This document shows, piece after piece, positions 47,540 to 56,206 of a stretch of 64,000 nucleotides of DNA. The notes under the pieces were generated by a model, which was not told the DNA's origin, searched no databases, and saw only the letters and a list, made by a program, of their open reading frames with translations. Each line of letters opens with the position of its first letter. The first letter of the stretch is position 1. Source of the stretch: Nocardioides sp. PD653-B2 (GTDB taxonomy: Bacteria > Actinomycetota > Actinomycetes > Propionibacteriales > Nocardioidaceae); assembly GCF_002117935.1 (NCBI RefSeq), contig NZ_BDJE01000025.1, positions 103,056 to 167,055 of the forward strand. The letters run 5' to 3'. The position numbers were made by a program, and so were the translations under genes.

Positions 47540-47935
47540 ATGCGCCGCTACGCAGACCGAGCCCCGCTGCTGGCCTTCGTGCTGGGATGTCCACTGACGT
47601 CGTGTGGGCAGGCGCTGCCCGCCCGGACCGCCCGGGCGCCCGCCGGTGAGCCCCCCGGGTCAGACCCCGCCGAGTCGGCGCCCGTTCCCAGCGTGTCCGG
47701 AAACTGGCGCCGACTCGAGCGCTTGGCCGGGGAAACTGGCGCCGACTCGGCGTTGACGGCGGTGAGGCCCGCGCGAGCCGCGCGTCGGCGTCCCGCGAGG
47801 ACACCCAGCGACGGGTGCTCGACCCCCTGGTCGACGCCGGGGTCGCGCGATCACGGGCGGACGCGCTGGCCTGGTGCGTCCGGCTCGTCGGCCAGCACGA
47901 GAGCGACTGGCTCGCCGAGCTCCGCGACGCGATGA
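47540..47935 (+). pseudogene. Lipoprotein-like ORF running into repeats
   Basis: ATG 47540, nine bases after the propeller ORF, gives MRRYADRAPLLAFVLGCPLTSCGQ: a short signal with lipobox LTSC. From about codon 44 the frame passes through the 32-bp-period repeats (47669-47751) and then through sequence that codes better in another frame. The real gene was therefore probably short or has lost its 3' end. No family recognised. Confidence 0.35.
47669..47751. repeat. Inverted and direct copies of the 32-bp-period repeat
   Basis: One direct copy (47669-47682, GCCGAGTCGGCGCC) faces two reverse copies, GGAAACTGGCGCCGACTCG (47699-47717) and GGGGAAACTGGCGCCGACTC (47729-47748, continuing GGC), which are 32 bases apart. 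With 46292-46380 they bracket a 1.3-kb stretch holding the lipoprotein-like genes. Confidence 0.85.
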
Positions 47936-47976
47936 CCGCCGTCGCCGACGTCCGCGCGAAGGGCCCGGCCGCCTGA
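47752..47976 (+). pseudogene. 3' fragment of a small gene overlapping the EamA gene antisense
   Basis: A plus-strand frame from the end of the repeat to TGA 47976 reads like a real protein end: DTQRRVLDPLVDAGVARSRA, then DALAWCVRLVGQHESDWLAE and LRDAMTAVADVRAKGPAA. The composition and helix pattern resemble small ribbon-helix-helix or antitoxin-like proteins. The only in-frame start after the repeat is GTG 47815 (53 residues). It overlaps the last 126 bases of the convergent EamA gene. It may be a gene truncated by the repeat. Confidence 0.35.
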
Positions 47977-48822
47977 CGGTCGCATCGCCACCAGCACGCC
48001 CAGGATCAGCAGGACTCCGCCGACGATCTCGGCGGAGTTCGGCTGCTGGTCGAGCAGCAGCCAGGCGGACGCCATCGCGACCACCGGCGCGAGCAGCACC
48101 CACGGCACCACAGAGGACGACGGGTTGCGGCCGAGCAGCGTGTTGAAGACGCCGTACCCCACGAGCGAGGCGAGCACCGCCGTGTAGAGCGTCGAGAGGC
48201 CGGCCTGCCACGAGAACGACGCCACCGCGTGACCGACCACGCCCGGCCCGTCGAGCGCGACGGAGAGCGCCACCAGCGGGATCGGTACGACGAGCGCGGA
48301 CCAGACGGTCAGCGAGAGACCGCCCTTCACCCCGGAGGCCCGCGCGACGGTGTTGCCGATGCCCCACGACAGCGCGGCCAGCAGGCACAGGGCGAGCGCG
48401 GCGGCGGTGACGTGCCCCCCGCGGCCCACGGCGACCACCGCGAGCCCCACGGAGCCGAGGACGACGCCCGCCACCTGGGCGGGCGTCGGGATCTCGCGGA
48501 GCACACCGGCCGCGATCAGCACCGTGAAGATCACCTGGGCCTGCAGCACCAGCGCCGCCAGTCCGGGCGGCAGCCCGGCGTCCATCGAGACGTAGAGGAA
48601 ACCGAACTGGCCCAGCGACATGAAGACGCCGACCGCGGCCACGGTCCGCCAGGGCGCGGCCGGGCGGCGGAGGAACAAGATCGCCGGGAAGACCACCACC
48701 ACGAACCGGATCGCCACGAACAGCAGCGGCGGGACGTCGTGCATCCCCCAGTCGATCACCACGAAGTTGAAGCCCCAGATCGTGGCGACCAGCGCGGCGA
48801 GCAGCGAGTCACGTCGGTTCAT
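47851..48822 (-). CDS. EamA family (DMT superfamily) transporter
   Basis: A 323-residue, ten-helix drug/metabolite transporter with two EamA repeats (LLAALVATIWGFNFVVIDWG; LCLLAALSWGIGNTVARASG), as in amino-acid or metabolite exporters. After the last helix (VGGVLLILGVLVAMRPSGG) about 40 polar residues follow that are unusual for the family; they are encoded antisense to the small ORF at 47752-47976. ATG 48822. It is divergent from a LysR gene, with a LysR-type site between them. Confidence 0.9.
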   Translation of the reverse strand: MNRRDSLLAALVATIWGFNFVVIDWGMHDVPPLLFVAIRFVVVVFPAILFLRRPAAPWRTVAAVGVFMSLGQFGFLYVSMDAGLPPGLAALVLQAQVIFTVLIAAGVLREIPTPAQVAGVVLGSVGLAVVAVGRGGHVTAAALALCLLAALSWGIGNTVARASGVKGGLSLTVWSALVVPIPLVALSVALDGPGVVGHAVASFSWQAGLSTLYTAVLASLVGYGVFNTLLGRNPSSSVVPWVLLAPVVAMASAWLLLDQQPNSAEIVGGVLLILGVLVAMRPSGGRALRADVGDGGHRVAELGEPVALVLADEPDAPGQRVRP

Positions 48823-48861
48823 GGGACCAGCCTCGCCGCTCCGATCGTGAAGCACCAGCGA

Positions 48862-48888
48862 ATTGTCCTGCAATGATTTAGGTAGCAT
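48862..48888 (+). promoter_or_regulatory. LysR-type binding site and -10 in the EamA-LysR divergent gap
   Basis: ATTG-TCCTG-CAAT (48862-48874) is a T-N11-A dyad of LysR type, lying between the two divergent genes. TAGCAT (48883-48888) is a -10 that ends six bases before the LysR ATG. The arrangement fits a LysR regulator that controls itself and the exporter. Confidence 0.6.
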
Positions 48889-48894
48889 CGCTTC

Positions 48895-49782
48895 ATGATC
48901 GACCTCGCCGGACTCAGCAGCCTCCAGGCCGTGGCCACGCACGGCTCCGTCGTCGGCGCCGCCGACGCGCTCGGGTTCACGCCCAGTGCGGTCTCCCAGC
49001 AGGTCAAGCGACTGGAGAAGCAGACCGGGGTGCCGCTGCTCGAACGGGTCGGTCGCGGCGTGATCCTCACCGACCACGGCCGACACCTCGTCGATGCGGG
49101 CGCCCGCCTGCTGGCCGACCTCGAGCAGGTCGAGTCCGGCCTCCACCAGCGGGCCGGCGCGGTCTCCGGACACCTCCGGCTCACGGCGTTCTCCACCGCG
49201 ATGCGCGGCCTGGTCGCGCCGGTCGTCCGCGACCTCCGCGACGCCCACCCCGACCTCACCCTGGCGCTCACCGAGCGCGAGCCGTGGGACACCGTCGACC
49301 TGGTCGCGACCGGCCAGAGCGACCTCGGCGTCGTGCACCGCTGGGGCGACGTGCCGATCGCGATCCCCGAGCACCTCACGGCCACGGTCGTCGCCCACGA
49401 CGTCGCCGACGTGGTCGTGCACGTCGAGCACCCCCTGGCCGGCTACGCGGTCGTCAGCCCGCGCGACCTCGTCGACGAGGCCTGGATCGCCACCCCCGAG
49501 GGCACCATCTGTCGCCAGTGGCTGACCCGGATGTACGCCGACACCGGCCGGCTGCCCCGGATCGCGCACACGGCGATGGAGTTCGACTCCCACCTCGCCC
49601 TGGTCCGCGCCGGCCTCGGCATCGCGCTGGTGCCCCGGCTCGGGCGTCAGCCGCTCGGCGACCAGCTGGTCGCCGTACCCGCCCACGACCCGGAGCCCAC
49701 CCGCGACGTGATCGCGGTGCACCGGCGCAGCATGGCCGACTCACCCGCGGTGCGAGCCGTCCTCGACGCCCTCGCCGGCTGA
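48895..49782 (+). CDS. LysR family transcriptional regulator
   Basis: A 295-residue LysR protein. The HTH is LSSLQAVATHGSVVGAADALGFTPSAVSQQVKRLEKQTGVPLLERVGRG, followed by a periplasmic-binding-like effector domain (GHLRLTAFSTAMRGLVAPVV to the C-terminus). It is divergent from an EamA exporter, the classic pairing in which the effector-bound regulator induces the pump. Its 3' end overlaps the convergent PP2C-like gene by 42 bases. Confidence 0.92.
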   Translation: MIDLAGLSSLQAVATHGSVVGAADALGFTPSAVSQQVKRLEKQTGVPLLERVGRGVILTDHGRHLVDAGARLLADLEQVESGLHQRAGAVSGHLRLTAFSTAMRGLVAPVVRDLRDAHPDLTLALTEREPWDTVDLVATGQSDLGVVHRWGDVPIAIPEHLTATVVAHDVADVVVHVEHPLAGYAVVSPRDLVDEAWIATPEGTICRQWLTRMYADTGRLPRIAHTAMEFDSHLALVRAGLGIALVPRLGRQPLGDQLVAVPAHDPEPTRDVIAVHRRSMADSPAVRAVLDALAG

Positions 49783-50565
49783 CAGGTCGACCAGCACGAA
49801 CGTCCGGTCGTCGTCGTTCTCGGCTCCCGGCGCGAGCGCCTTGGGTCCGCCGTGCGGGCCGATCCGCAGCGGGTCGGCCGCGAGGTCGCGCCGCAGGGCC
49901 CGCTCGGTCTCCTCCCAGCTCGACTCGAGCACGGGGTAGCCGTCCGAAGCCAGACACAGGGTGCGTGCGCCGGCCGGGATCTCGACCACCGTCAGCAACC
50001 GGTGCGGCACCGGGCGCCCGTCGAGCGCGGCGTAGAAGTACGGCCCGTCGGCGTCGACGTTGCGCAGCGCCGACTCCCCCACGAGCAGCTCGTGCACCGC
50101 ACGCCGACCGGGATCCTCGGCCCGCAGCTCGTCGACGCTGCGCCCCGCGGCCAGCTCGGCCTCGGTGAGCGCCCGGCGCGCCTGGGTGACCACGGTCTCG
50201 AAGTCGTGGCCGTAGAACCTGGCGACGCCGTCGACCGACACCCACACGTCGGTGATCACGACCACCTGCCGACGCCTCAACGAGAAGACCGCTCCGGCGG
50301 CGGCCGGCTGGTGCTCGCCTTGATGATCGGTGGCGACCTCGGCGAGCCGGTCGACCAGCACCACCGGGTCGACGTCGGGCGCCGCGGACCGGACCGCGGC
50401 CACCAGGTCGTCCACGAGCGCGGCAGTGGCAGCGGTCGCCCCGTCGAGGTCAGGGCTCTTCGGGGTCACGCCGTCGAAGACCGCGACCCAGTCGTCGGTC
50501 ACCACGAACCGGTCCAGGTTCGGTGCCGCGCCCTTGCCTCGCGAGAACGCCGTGAGCACCCTCAT
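49741..50565 (-). CDS. PP2C-like protein, function unknown
   Basis: A 274-residue protein with features of a PP2C-type phosphatase fold: WVAVFDGVTPKSPDLDGA (motif like DGxG, here DGV), RTLCLASDGYPVLESSW and NDDDRTFVLVDL near the C-terminus. The pattern of Asp residues fits metal sites, but the N-terminal RxxxED motif is absent, so catalysis is uncertain. It is the last gene after a CoA-transferase and a thioredoxin-TPR protein on the same strand. Confidence 0.55.
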   Translation of the reverse strand: MRVLTAFSRGKGAAPNLDRFVVTDDWVAVFDGVTPKSPDLDGATAATAALVDDLVAAVRSAAPDVDPVVLVDRLAEVATDHQGEHQPAAAGAVFSLRRRQVVVITDVWVSVDGVARFYGHDFETVVTQARRALTEAELAAGRSVDELRAEDPGRRAVHELLVGESALRNVDADGPYFYAALDGRPVPHRLLTVVEIPAGARTLCLASDGYPVLESSWEETERALRRDLAADPLRIGPHGGPKALAPGAENDDDRTFVLVDLSAGEGVEDGSHRG

Positions 50566-50584
50566 CCCGGAGTCGGCCGCCGAC

Positions 50585-51523
50585 TCAGAACAGCGCAGAT
50601 GCCAGGCTCTGCCGGCCCTTGAGCACCCGCGGGTCGTCGTTGCCGACGGCGCCGAAGAGCCCGATCAGGTGCTCACGCGCCTGGTTGCGCTCGTCGCCCG
50701 ACGTACGGCGGACCATCTCGATCAGCCGGATGAACGCGTCCTCGACGTGGCCACCGAGCATGTCCAGGTCGGCCACCATCGTCTGGGCGTCGACGTCGTC
50801 GGGGGCGGCGGCCGCGGCCGCGCGTGCCTCGTTGAGGTCGACGCCCTGGGTGCGCTGGAGCAGCTTGGCCATGGCCAGGCCGGCCGCCGCCTCGGCGTCG
50901 GCCGGGTTGGCGTCCACGAGCTTCTGGTACTCGGCGACCGCGCGGTCGATGTCGCCCTCGCCGAGCGCCTCCTGGGCGGCGGCGTAGCGCGGGTCGAAGC
51001 CCGGCTCCTCGCCCTCCTCGCCCTCGGCCGCGGGAGCCGCGGAGCGCGGCTGGTGGCGGCCGGTGACGCCCTGGGTGGTCAGCTGCTGCATCACCTGGGT
51101 CAGCGCGGTGCGCAGCTCGTCGATCGGCAGCACGTCCTGGAAGAGCGGCGCGGGGCGGCCGTCGAGCACGGCGATGACCAGCGGGACCGACGGGATCTGC
51201 ATGGCCTGCGCGATCGCCGGCACGGCGTCGATGTCGACCAGGCCGGCGAGGAACCGCCCCTCGAACTCGCCGGACAGGGTCACGATGTCGTCGGCGAGCT
51301 GCACGCTCTCGGGCATCCGGGTGGGCGAGTAGAAGACCAGCAGCACCGGCGCCGTCATCGAGGCCTCGATGGTCGCCTGGAAGTTCTCCTCCGTCAGCTC
51401 CACCGAGTACGACGAGCCCCCGGCGGGCGCGGCTCCGCCGCCCGCGGGCGGCGGGGTGGGCGCGGGTCGCTTGAGTCCGGAGAGGTCGATGGCGCCCGGG
51501 CGGGAGAACGGCTGCTGCGTCAT
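50585..51523 (-). CDS. Thioredoxin-like/TPR protein (CnoX/YbbN-like) without CxxC
   Basis: A 312-residue protein. A Pro/Ala-rich N-terminus is followed by a thioredoxin fold (VELTEENFQATIEASMTAPVLLVFYS, then VDIDAVPAIAQAMQIPSVPLVIAV) and C-terminal TPR-like helices (GDIDRAVAEYQKLVDANPAD, TSGDERNQAREHLIGLFGAVGNDDPRVLKG). The active-site WCxxC is SPTRMPES, so it cannot do dithiol chemistry; E. coli CnoX likewise has a non-canonical site and acts as a holdase. ATG 51523 overlaps the stop of the gene before it (ATGA). Confidence 0.88.
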   Translation of the reverse strand: MTQQPFSRPGAIDLSGLKRPAPTPPPAGGGAAPAGGSSYSVELTEENFQATIEASMTAPVLLVFYSPTRMPESVQLADDIVTLSGEFEGRFLAGLVDIDAVPAIAQAMQIPSVPLVIAVLDGRPAPLFQDVLPIDELRTALTQVMQQLTTQGVTGRHQPRSAAPAAEGEEGEEPGFDPRYAAAQEALGEGDIDRAVAEYQKLVDANPADAEAAAGLAMAKLLQRTQGVDLNEARAAAAAAPDDVDAQTMVADLDMLGGHVEDAFIRLIEMVRRTSGDERNQAREHLIGLFGAVGNDDPRVLKGRQSLASALF

Positions 51524-52764
51524 GGGGCCAATCCTAGGGAGCCCCCGACAGCGCGCGGACCGAGGCCCAGCGCGACCGCCTCCTCCCACAGCTCGTCGCG
51601 CACGCTGGGGTGCGCCGCGTGCTCGATGATCTGGCGTGCCTGCTCGTGCTGGTCACGCCCGAAGACCTCGGCCAGCCCCTGCTCGGTGACGATCGCGCTC
51701 ATCTGGAACGACGTCACCGGCTCGTCGACCAGCGGCACGACCGTCGAGCAGTCGGCCTTGGGGTGCCACGACCGCAGCGCGATGAACGCCTGGCCGCCGG
51801 CGCTGTGCATGGCGCCCACGATGAAGTCGGTCTGACCACCGAAGCCGGAGTGGATCCGCGCGTTGATGCGCGACGCGTTGGCCTGCCCGAACAGGTCGAC
51901 CTGCAGGGCGGTGTTGACGCTGACCATCGACGGGTTGCGGGCGATCAGCGCCGGGCTGTTGGTGACCTCGGTGCGGAGCATCTCGACGCGCTCGTTGCCG
52001 TCCACCCAGTCGAGCAGCTCGGGCGAGCCGAAGAGGAAGGACGCCGAGATCGCGACGTTGCGGTCGAGCGCCCCGACCTTCTCCAGCTCGAGCACGCTGT
52101 CGGAGAACATCTCGGTCCACACCCGCAGTCCGCTGCGCCCGGTCAGGCCGCGCATCGTCGCGTCGGGCACGGCCCCGATGCCGGCCTGGATGGTCGCGCC
52201 GTCGGGCACCCGCTCGGCGACCAGCCGGCCGATCCGTGCCGACGCCTCGTCGATCACCGTCACCGGTGCGGTCGGCAGCGGGCCGTCGGCCTCCACCAGC
52301 ACGTCCACCAGGTCCAGGTCGACCAGGGCGTCGCCGTACGTCCACGGCATCCGGTCGTTGACCTGGGCGACCACCAGGCCCCCGTTGCGCCGGACCGCCT
52401 CGAGCGCGGCGGGCAGCACGTTCACCTCGACCCCGAGGGAGACCTGGCCGCGGCGGGGCCGGGTCGTGTGCAGCACGACGGCGTCCGGCGGCAGCTGGCG
52501 GGCGAAGAGCGTCGGCACCATCGACAGCCGGGACGGCACGTAGCTGAGCCGGGGGCTACGGCGCATGCCCGCCCCGACGAACGACGTCTCGAGCGTCACG
52601 CCGTCCCGGTCGGGCAGCCCGGGCTGGCCGTTGAGGACCCAGAGGCGGTACTCGTCGAGCGCGGCGTCGACCAGCTTCAGCGTGTGCCACGGGATGGCGT
52701 GGTTGCCGGTGACGACGATGCGCGGGTCAGCGGGCAGCGCGGCGAGGGCGCGTTCGAGGTCCAC
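51520..52764 (-). CDS. Acetyl-CoA hydrolase/CoA-transferase family protein
   Basis: A 414-residue member of the acetyl-CoA hydrolase/4-hydroxybutyrate CoA-transferase family. DGATIQAGIGAVPDATMRGL and INARIHSGFGGQTDFIVGAM are the two hallmark segments; the catalytic glutamate is expected in the WTEMFSDSVLEL region. It probably moves CoA between acetyl-CoA and an organic acid. It starts at GTG 52764 and is coupled by ATGA to the thioredoxin-like gene. The mutase gene upstream suggests a shared role in short-chain acyl-CoA metabolism. Confidence 0.85.
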   Translation of the reverse strand: MDLERALAALPADPRIVVTGNHAIPWHTLKLVDAALDEYRLWVLNGQPGLPDRDGVTLETSFVGAGMRRSPRLSYVPSRLSMVPTLFARQLPPDAVVLHTTRPRRGQVSLGVEVNVLPAALEAVRRNGGLVVAQVNDRMPWTYGDALVDLDLVDVLVEADGPLPTAPVTVIDEASARIGRLVAERVPDGATIQAGIGAVPDATMRGLTGRSGLRVWTEMFSDSVLELEKVGALDRNVAISASFLFGSPELLDWVDGNERVEMLRTEVTNSPALIARNPSMVSVNTALQVDLFGQANASRINARIHSGFGGQTDFIVGAMHSAGGQAFIALRSWHPKADCSTVVPLVDEPVTSFQMSAIVTEQGLAEVFGRDQHEQARQIIEHAAHPSVRDELWEEAVALGLGPRAVGGSLGLAP

Positions 52765-52848
52765 GCCCTCATTGCACCAGAACCGTCGTACGACGGGCGG
52801 GGGCCGAAGGTCCCGACCTCGGGGGCCGGTCAGGCCCGTCCGGACCGA

Positions 52849-54537
52849 TCAGAACCGGGCAGGCTCGCGGTACTCGCCCCACTCGGCGCGCAGCACGTCG
52901 CAGATCTCGCCGAGCGTCGCCTCGACGCGGACGGCGTCGAGCATCGGCTCGATCATGTTGCCGTCGGTGCGGGCGACGTCGACGAGACGGGTCAGCGCCG
53001 CCGACACCGCGGCGTCGTCGCGGCCCTGGCGGCGGGCGGCGAGCGCGCGGACCTGCTCGACCTCGACCTCGTGGGAGACCCGCAGGATCTCGAGGTCGTG
53101 GGTGACCGACTCCTCGTGGCAGTTGACGCCGACGATCCGCTTCTGGCCCTTCTCGAGAGCGACCTGGTACTGGAACGCGGCCTCGGCGATCTCGGACATG
53201 AACCAGCCCTCCTCGATGCCGCGTAGCAGGCCTCGCGTCATCAGCCACTCGCCGCGGCCGACCGCCTCCGCGAGCTTCTCGGGCTGGGCCGAGGTCAGCG
53301 TCGAGCCGCCCATCGCGAGGATCTTGTCGAAGATCTCGAGGGCCTCGGCCTCGATCTCGTCGGTGAGGGCCTCGACGTACCAGGAACCGCCGAGCGGGTC
53401 CGCGACGTTGACGACGCCGGTCTCCTCCATGATCACCTGCTGGGTGCGCAGCGCGATCTCGGCGGCCTGCTCGCTCGGCAGCGCGAGGGTCTCGTCGAGG
53501 GCGTTGGTGTGCAGTGAGTTGGTGCCGCCGAGCACGGCGGAGAGCGCCTCGATGCCGGTGCGGACGACGTTGTTGTAGGGCTGCTGGGCGGTCAGCGAGA
53601 CGCCCGCGGTCTGGGTGTGGAAGCGCAGCCACTGCGCCTTCTCGGTCTTCGCGCCGTAGACGTCGCGCAGCCAGCGCGCCCAGATCCGCCGGGCGGCGCG
53701 GAACTTCGCGATCTCCTCGAAGAAGTCCACGTGGGCGTCGAAGAAGAACGACAGGCCGGGCGCGAAGACATCGACGTCGAGGCCGCGCGACAGCCCGAGC
53801 TCGACGTACCCGAAACCGTCGGCGAGGGTGAACGCGAGCTCCTGCGCGGCCGTCGAGCCGGCCTCGCGGATGTGGTAGCCGGAGACCGAGAGCGGCTTGT
53901 ACGCCGGGATCTTCTCGACGCAGTACTCCATCAGGTCGCCGATCAGGCGCAGGTGCGGCTCCGGGGTGAAGAGCCACTCCTTCTGGGCGATGTACTCCTT
54001 GAAGATGTCGGTCTGCAACGTGCCGTTGAGCTCGCCGGTGTCGACGCCCGCGCGCTCGGCGGCCACGATCATCATGCAGAAGATCGGCACGGCGGGGCCG
54101 CTGATCGTCATCGATGTCGTGACGTCGCCGAGGTCGATCCCGTCGAACAGGATCTCCATGTCGGCGGCCGAGTCGATGGCGACGCCGCAGTGGCCGACCT
54201 CGCCGAGCGACATCGGGTCGTCGGAGTCGCGGCCCATCAGGGTCGGCATGTCGAAGGCGACGCTGAGGCCGCCGCCGCCGCGCCCGAGGATCATCCGGTA
54301 CCGCTCGTTGGTCTGCTGCGCGTTGCCGAACCCGGCGAACTGGCGGATCGTCCACGCCCGGCCGCGGTAGCCCGTCGGGTAAAGCCCGCGGGTGAACGGG
54401 AACTCGCCCGGCCACTCCGAGTCGTCGGTGCCGTACGCCGGTGCGAGCTCGACGCCGCTGAGTGTCGTGAAGTCGGTCTCGCGGACGCGGGACTTGTCGT
54501 AGCGGTCCTGCCAGCGCGAGCGCGCGTTCTCCGTCAT
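52849..54537 (-). CDS. Acyl-CoA mutase large subunit, isobutyryl-CoA-mutase type
   Basis: A 562-residue coenzyme-B12-dependent mutase catalytic subunit without a B12 domain, the length of IcmA. The substrate-pocket residues are F67 (in TIRQFAGFG) and Q185 (in KEYIAQKEW). Methylmalonyl-CoA mutase has Tyr and Arg there, isobutyryl-CoA mutase Phe and Gln. It should therefore interconvert isobutyryl- and butyryl-CoA or a relative, with a separate small subunit that is not in this window. ATG 54537 follows TACTAT by six bases, and an 18-bp palindrome overlaps that hexamer. An in-frame extension upstream to 55143 is rejected. Confidence 0.88.
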   Translation of the reverse strand: MTENARSRWQDRYDKSRVRETDFTTLSGVELAPAYGTDDSEWPGEFPFTRGLYPTGYRGRAWTIRQFAGFGNAQQTNERYRMILGRGGGGLSVAFDMPTLMGRDSDDPMSLGEVGHCGVAIDSAADMEILFDGIDLGDVTTSMTISGPAVPIFCMMIVAAERAGVDTGELNGTLQTDIFKEYIAQKEWLFTPEPHLRLIGDLMEYCVEKIPAYKPLSVSGYHIREAGSTAAQELAFTLADGFGYVELGLSRGLDVDVFAPGLSFFFDAHVDFFEEIAKFRAARRIWARWLRDVYGAKTEKAQWLRFHTQTAGVSLTAQQPYNNVVRTGIEALSAVLGGTNSLHTNALDETLALPSEQAAEIALRTQQVIMEETGVVNVADPLGGSWYVEALTDEIEAEALEIFDKILAMGGSTLTSAQPEKLAEAVGRGEWLMTRGLLRGIEEGWFMSEIAEAAFQYQVALEKGQKRIVGVNCHEESVTHDLEILRVSHEVEVEQVRALAARRQGRDDAAVSAALTRLVDVARTDGNMIEPMLDAVRVEATLGEICDVLRAEWGEYREPARF

Positions 54538-54543
54538 ACCCAG

Positions 54544-54562
54544 ATAGTAGGACGTCCTACTA
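54544..54562 (-). promoter_or_regulatory. Palindromic operator overlapping the -10 of the acyl-CoA mutase gene
   Basis: TAGTAGGACGTCCTACTA (54545-54562) is a perfect 18-bp palindrome. The -10 TACTAT (54549-54544, minus strand) overlaps its downstream arm and ends six bases before the ATG. The MarR gene starting at 55100 on the same strand is the nearest candidate repressor. A second copy of the palindrome was not seen elsewhere. Confidence 0.65.
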
Positions 54563-54611
54563 AATTCCCCAAGCCTGACCGCCGCCGGAGAAGACGTCGG
54601 CCGGGGCGGGG

Positions 54612-55100
54612 TCAGAAGTCCCCAGCCGCCTTGCGCACCGGCGTGAGCAGGGCGGACAGGGTGGTCAGCTCGGCCTCCGTCAGGGACCCGAGCGCGAAGT
54701 CGGCGCCGACCAGGTCCCGGGTCGCCGCCTCGACCAGCTCGCGCCCCGCGGGGGTGATCTCGGCCAGTACGGCGCGGCCGTCGTCGGGGTGCGCGCGCCG
54801 TAAGACGAGTCCGGCCGACTCGAGCCGGCGCACGATCGAGGTGACCGACGTCGGGTGGACCTGGAGCCGCTCCCCCATCTTGCCGAGGGGCAGCGAGCCG
54901 CGCGACGAGAAGACCAGCAGCACCAGCGCCTCGTAGCGCGCGAACGTCAGACCGTGCGGTTTGAGCAGCGCGTCGAGACGGCCGATCACCAGCTGCTGGA
55001 CGCGCATCAGTGAGGTGACCGCGTGCATCGCCGGCACGCCGTCCCAGTGGGTGCCCCACTGGCGGGCCGCTTCGTCGATGGGATCGAAAGGAAGGGACAT
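54612..55100 (-). CDS. MarR family transcriptional regulator
   Basis: A 162-residue MarR protein: LTFARYEALVLLVFSSRGSLPLGKMGERLQVHPTSVTSIV contains the recognition helix, and HPDDGRAVLAEITPAGREL is the wing. ATG 55100 follows TAGTCT by eight bases. It lies 74 bases upstream of the acyl-CoA mutase on the same strand, with a strong palindrome in between. Control of that gene by an acyl-CoA-like ligand is inferred. Confidence 0.9.
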   Translation of the reverse strand: MSLPFDPIDEAARQWGTHWDGVPAMHAVTSLMRVQQLVIGRLDALLKPHGLTFARYEALVLLVFSSRGSLPLGKMGERLQVHPTSVTSIVRRLESAGLVLRRAHPDDGRAVLAEITPAGRELVEAATRDLVGADFALGSLTEAELTTLSALLTPVRKAAGDF

Positions 55101-55237
55101 CGCTGGCGAGACTAGACGGACTCCGCCCAGGCCGGTGTCGCATCCCACGGCCGGGCCGGCACGGGCGCCGTCTCGAGGTCGCCGGCGTGGCCGGGAGACA
55201 CGCGCCGCAGCCTGTCGTCAGTCGGTGTCAGTCGATG

Positions 55238-56206
55238 TCAGTCGGAGTAGGTGTCCAGCAGCTCGTCCGCGGCGGCGTACGGGTCGGTCGTCCCGGCGAC
55301 GACGGCCGCCGCCAGGGCGTCGAGCTCCGAGCGGCCGTGCACGTCGCCCCACCGCTGGCGCAGCGCGGTGACCGCGATCGCCTCGATCTCGTCGCGGGCC
55401 CGGCGAGTGCGCCGCTTGTCGAGCTCGCCGCTGGACGCCAGCCACTCCCGGTGCCGGTCGATCTCGGCGACGACCTCGTCGAGGCCCTGCGCCTTCTGGG
55501 CGACGGTCTTCACGATGGGCGGCTTCCAGGACCCCTCGGGGGCCTGCCCGAGGGCGAGCATCGACCGCAGGTCACGGCGCACCTGGTCGGCGCCGTCGCG
55601 GTCGGCCTTGTTGACGACGTAGATGTCCCCGATCTCGAGGATGCCGGCCTTGGCGGCCTGGATGCCGTCACCCATGCCCGGCGCGAGCAGCACCATGGTG
55701 GTGTCGGCGAGCCCGGCGATCTCGACCTCGCTCTGACCCACGCCGACCGTCTCGATGAGGATCACGTCGCAGCCGGCCGCGTCGAGGACCCGCAGCGCCT
55801 GGGGCGTCGTCCAGGCCAAGCCGCCGAGGTGGCCCCGAGAGGCCATCGAGCGGATGTAGACGTCCCGATCCGTGGCGTGGTCCTGCATCCGCACGCGGTC
55901 ACCCAGCAACGCGCCGCCGGAGAACGGCGAGGACGGGTCGACCGCCAGCACGCCGACCCGCTTGCCCTGCTTGCGCAGCTCGGCGACGAGTGCGTTGGTC
56001 GACGTCGACTTGCCGACGCCGGGCGAGCCGGTGATGCCGATGACCTGGGCGTTGCCGGTGTGCGGCGCGAGCGCGGCCATCACCTCGCGCAGCAGCGGCG
56101 ACTCGTCCTCGACGAGCGAGATCAGGCGCGCGACGGCCCGGGCCTCGCCGGCGCGGGCGCGCTCGACGAGGTCGGGAACCGACGACGCGTCAGCTCTTCG
56201 GGACAC
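55238..56206 (-). CDS. meaB: Methylmalonyl-CoA mutase-associated GTPase MeaB
   Basis: A 322-residue G3E GTPase that protects and reloads B12-dependent acyl-CoA mutases. P-loop [35 protein letters not shown], the VDVILIET-like [14 protein letters not shown] switch, and the NKAD base motif ([11 protein letters not shown]). The start is GTG 56206, inside the end of the thiolase gene (17-base overlap). Three short direct copies of GTCAGTCG lie at the 3' end (55217-55246). The likely client is the mutase encoded 0.7 kb downstream. Confidence 0.95.
   Translation of the reverse strand: MSRRADASSVPDLVERARAGEARAVARLISLVEDESPLLREVMAALAPHTGNAQVIGITGSPGVGKSTSTNALVAELRKQGKRVGVLAVDPSSPFSGGALLGDRVRMQDHATDRDVYIRSMASRGHLGGLAWTTPQALRVLDAAGCDVILIETVGVGQSEVEIAGLADTTMVLLAPGMGDGIQAAKAGILEIGDIYVVNKADRDGADQVRRDLRSMLALGQAPEGSWKPPIVKTVAQKAQGLDEVVAEIDRHREWLASSGELDKRRTRRARDEIEAIAVTALRQRWGDVHGRSELDALAAAVVAGTTDPYAAADELLDTYSD

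Noticed and set aside
46292..47751. 32-bp-period repeats as a possible CRISPR array
   Set aside because: The units are contiguous tandem copies with no unique spacers, and there are no cas genes in the window.
54538..55143. In-frame upstream extension of the acyl-CoA mutase
   Set aside because: It overlaps the MarR gene in another frame, is Arg/Pro-rich, and would bury the -10 and palindrome; family length fits ATG 54537.
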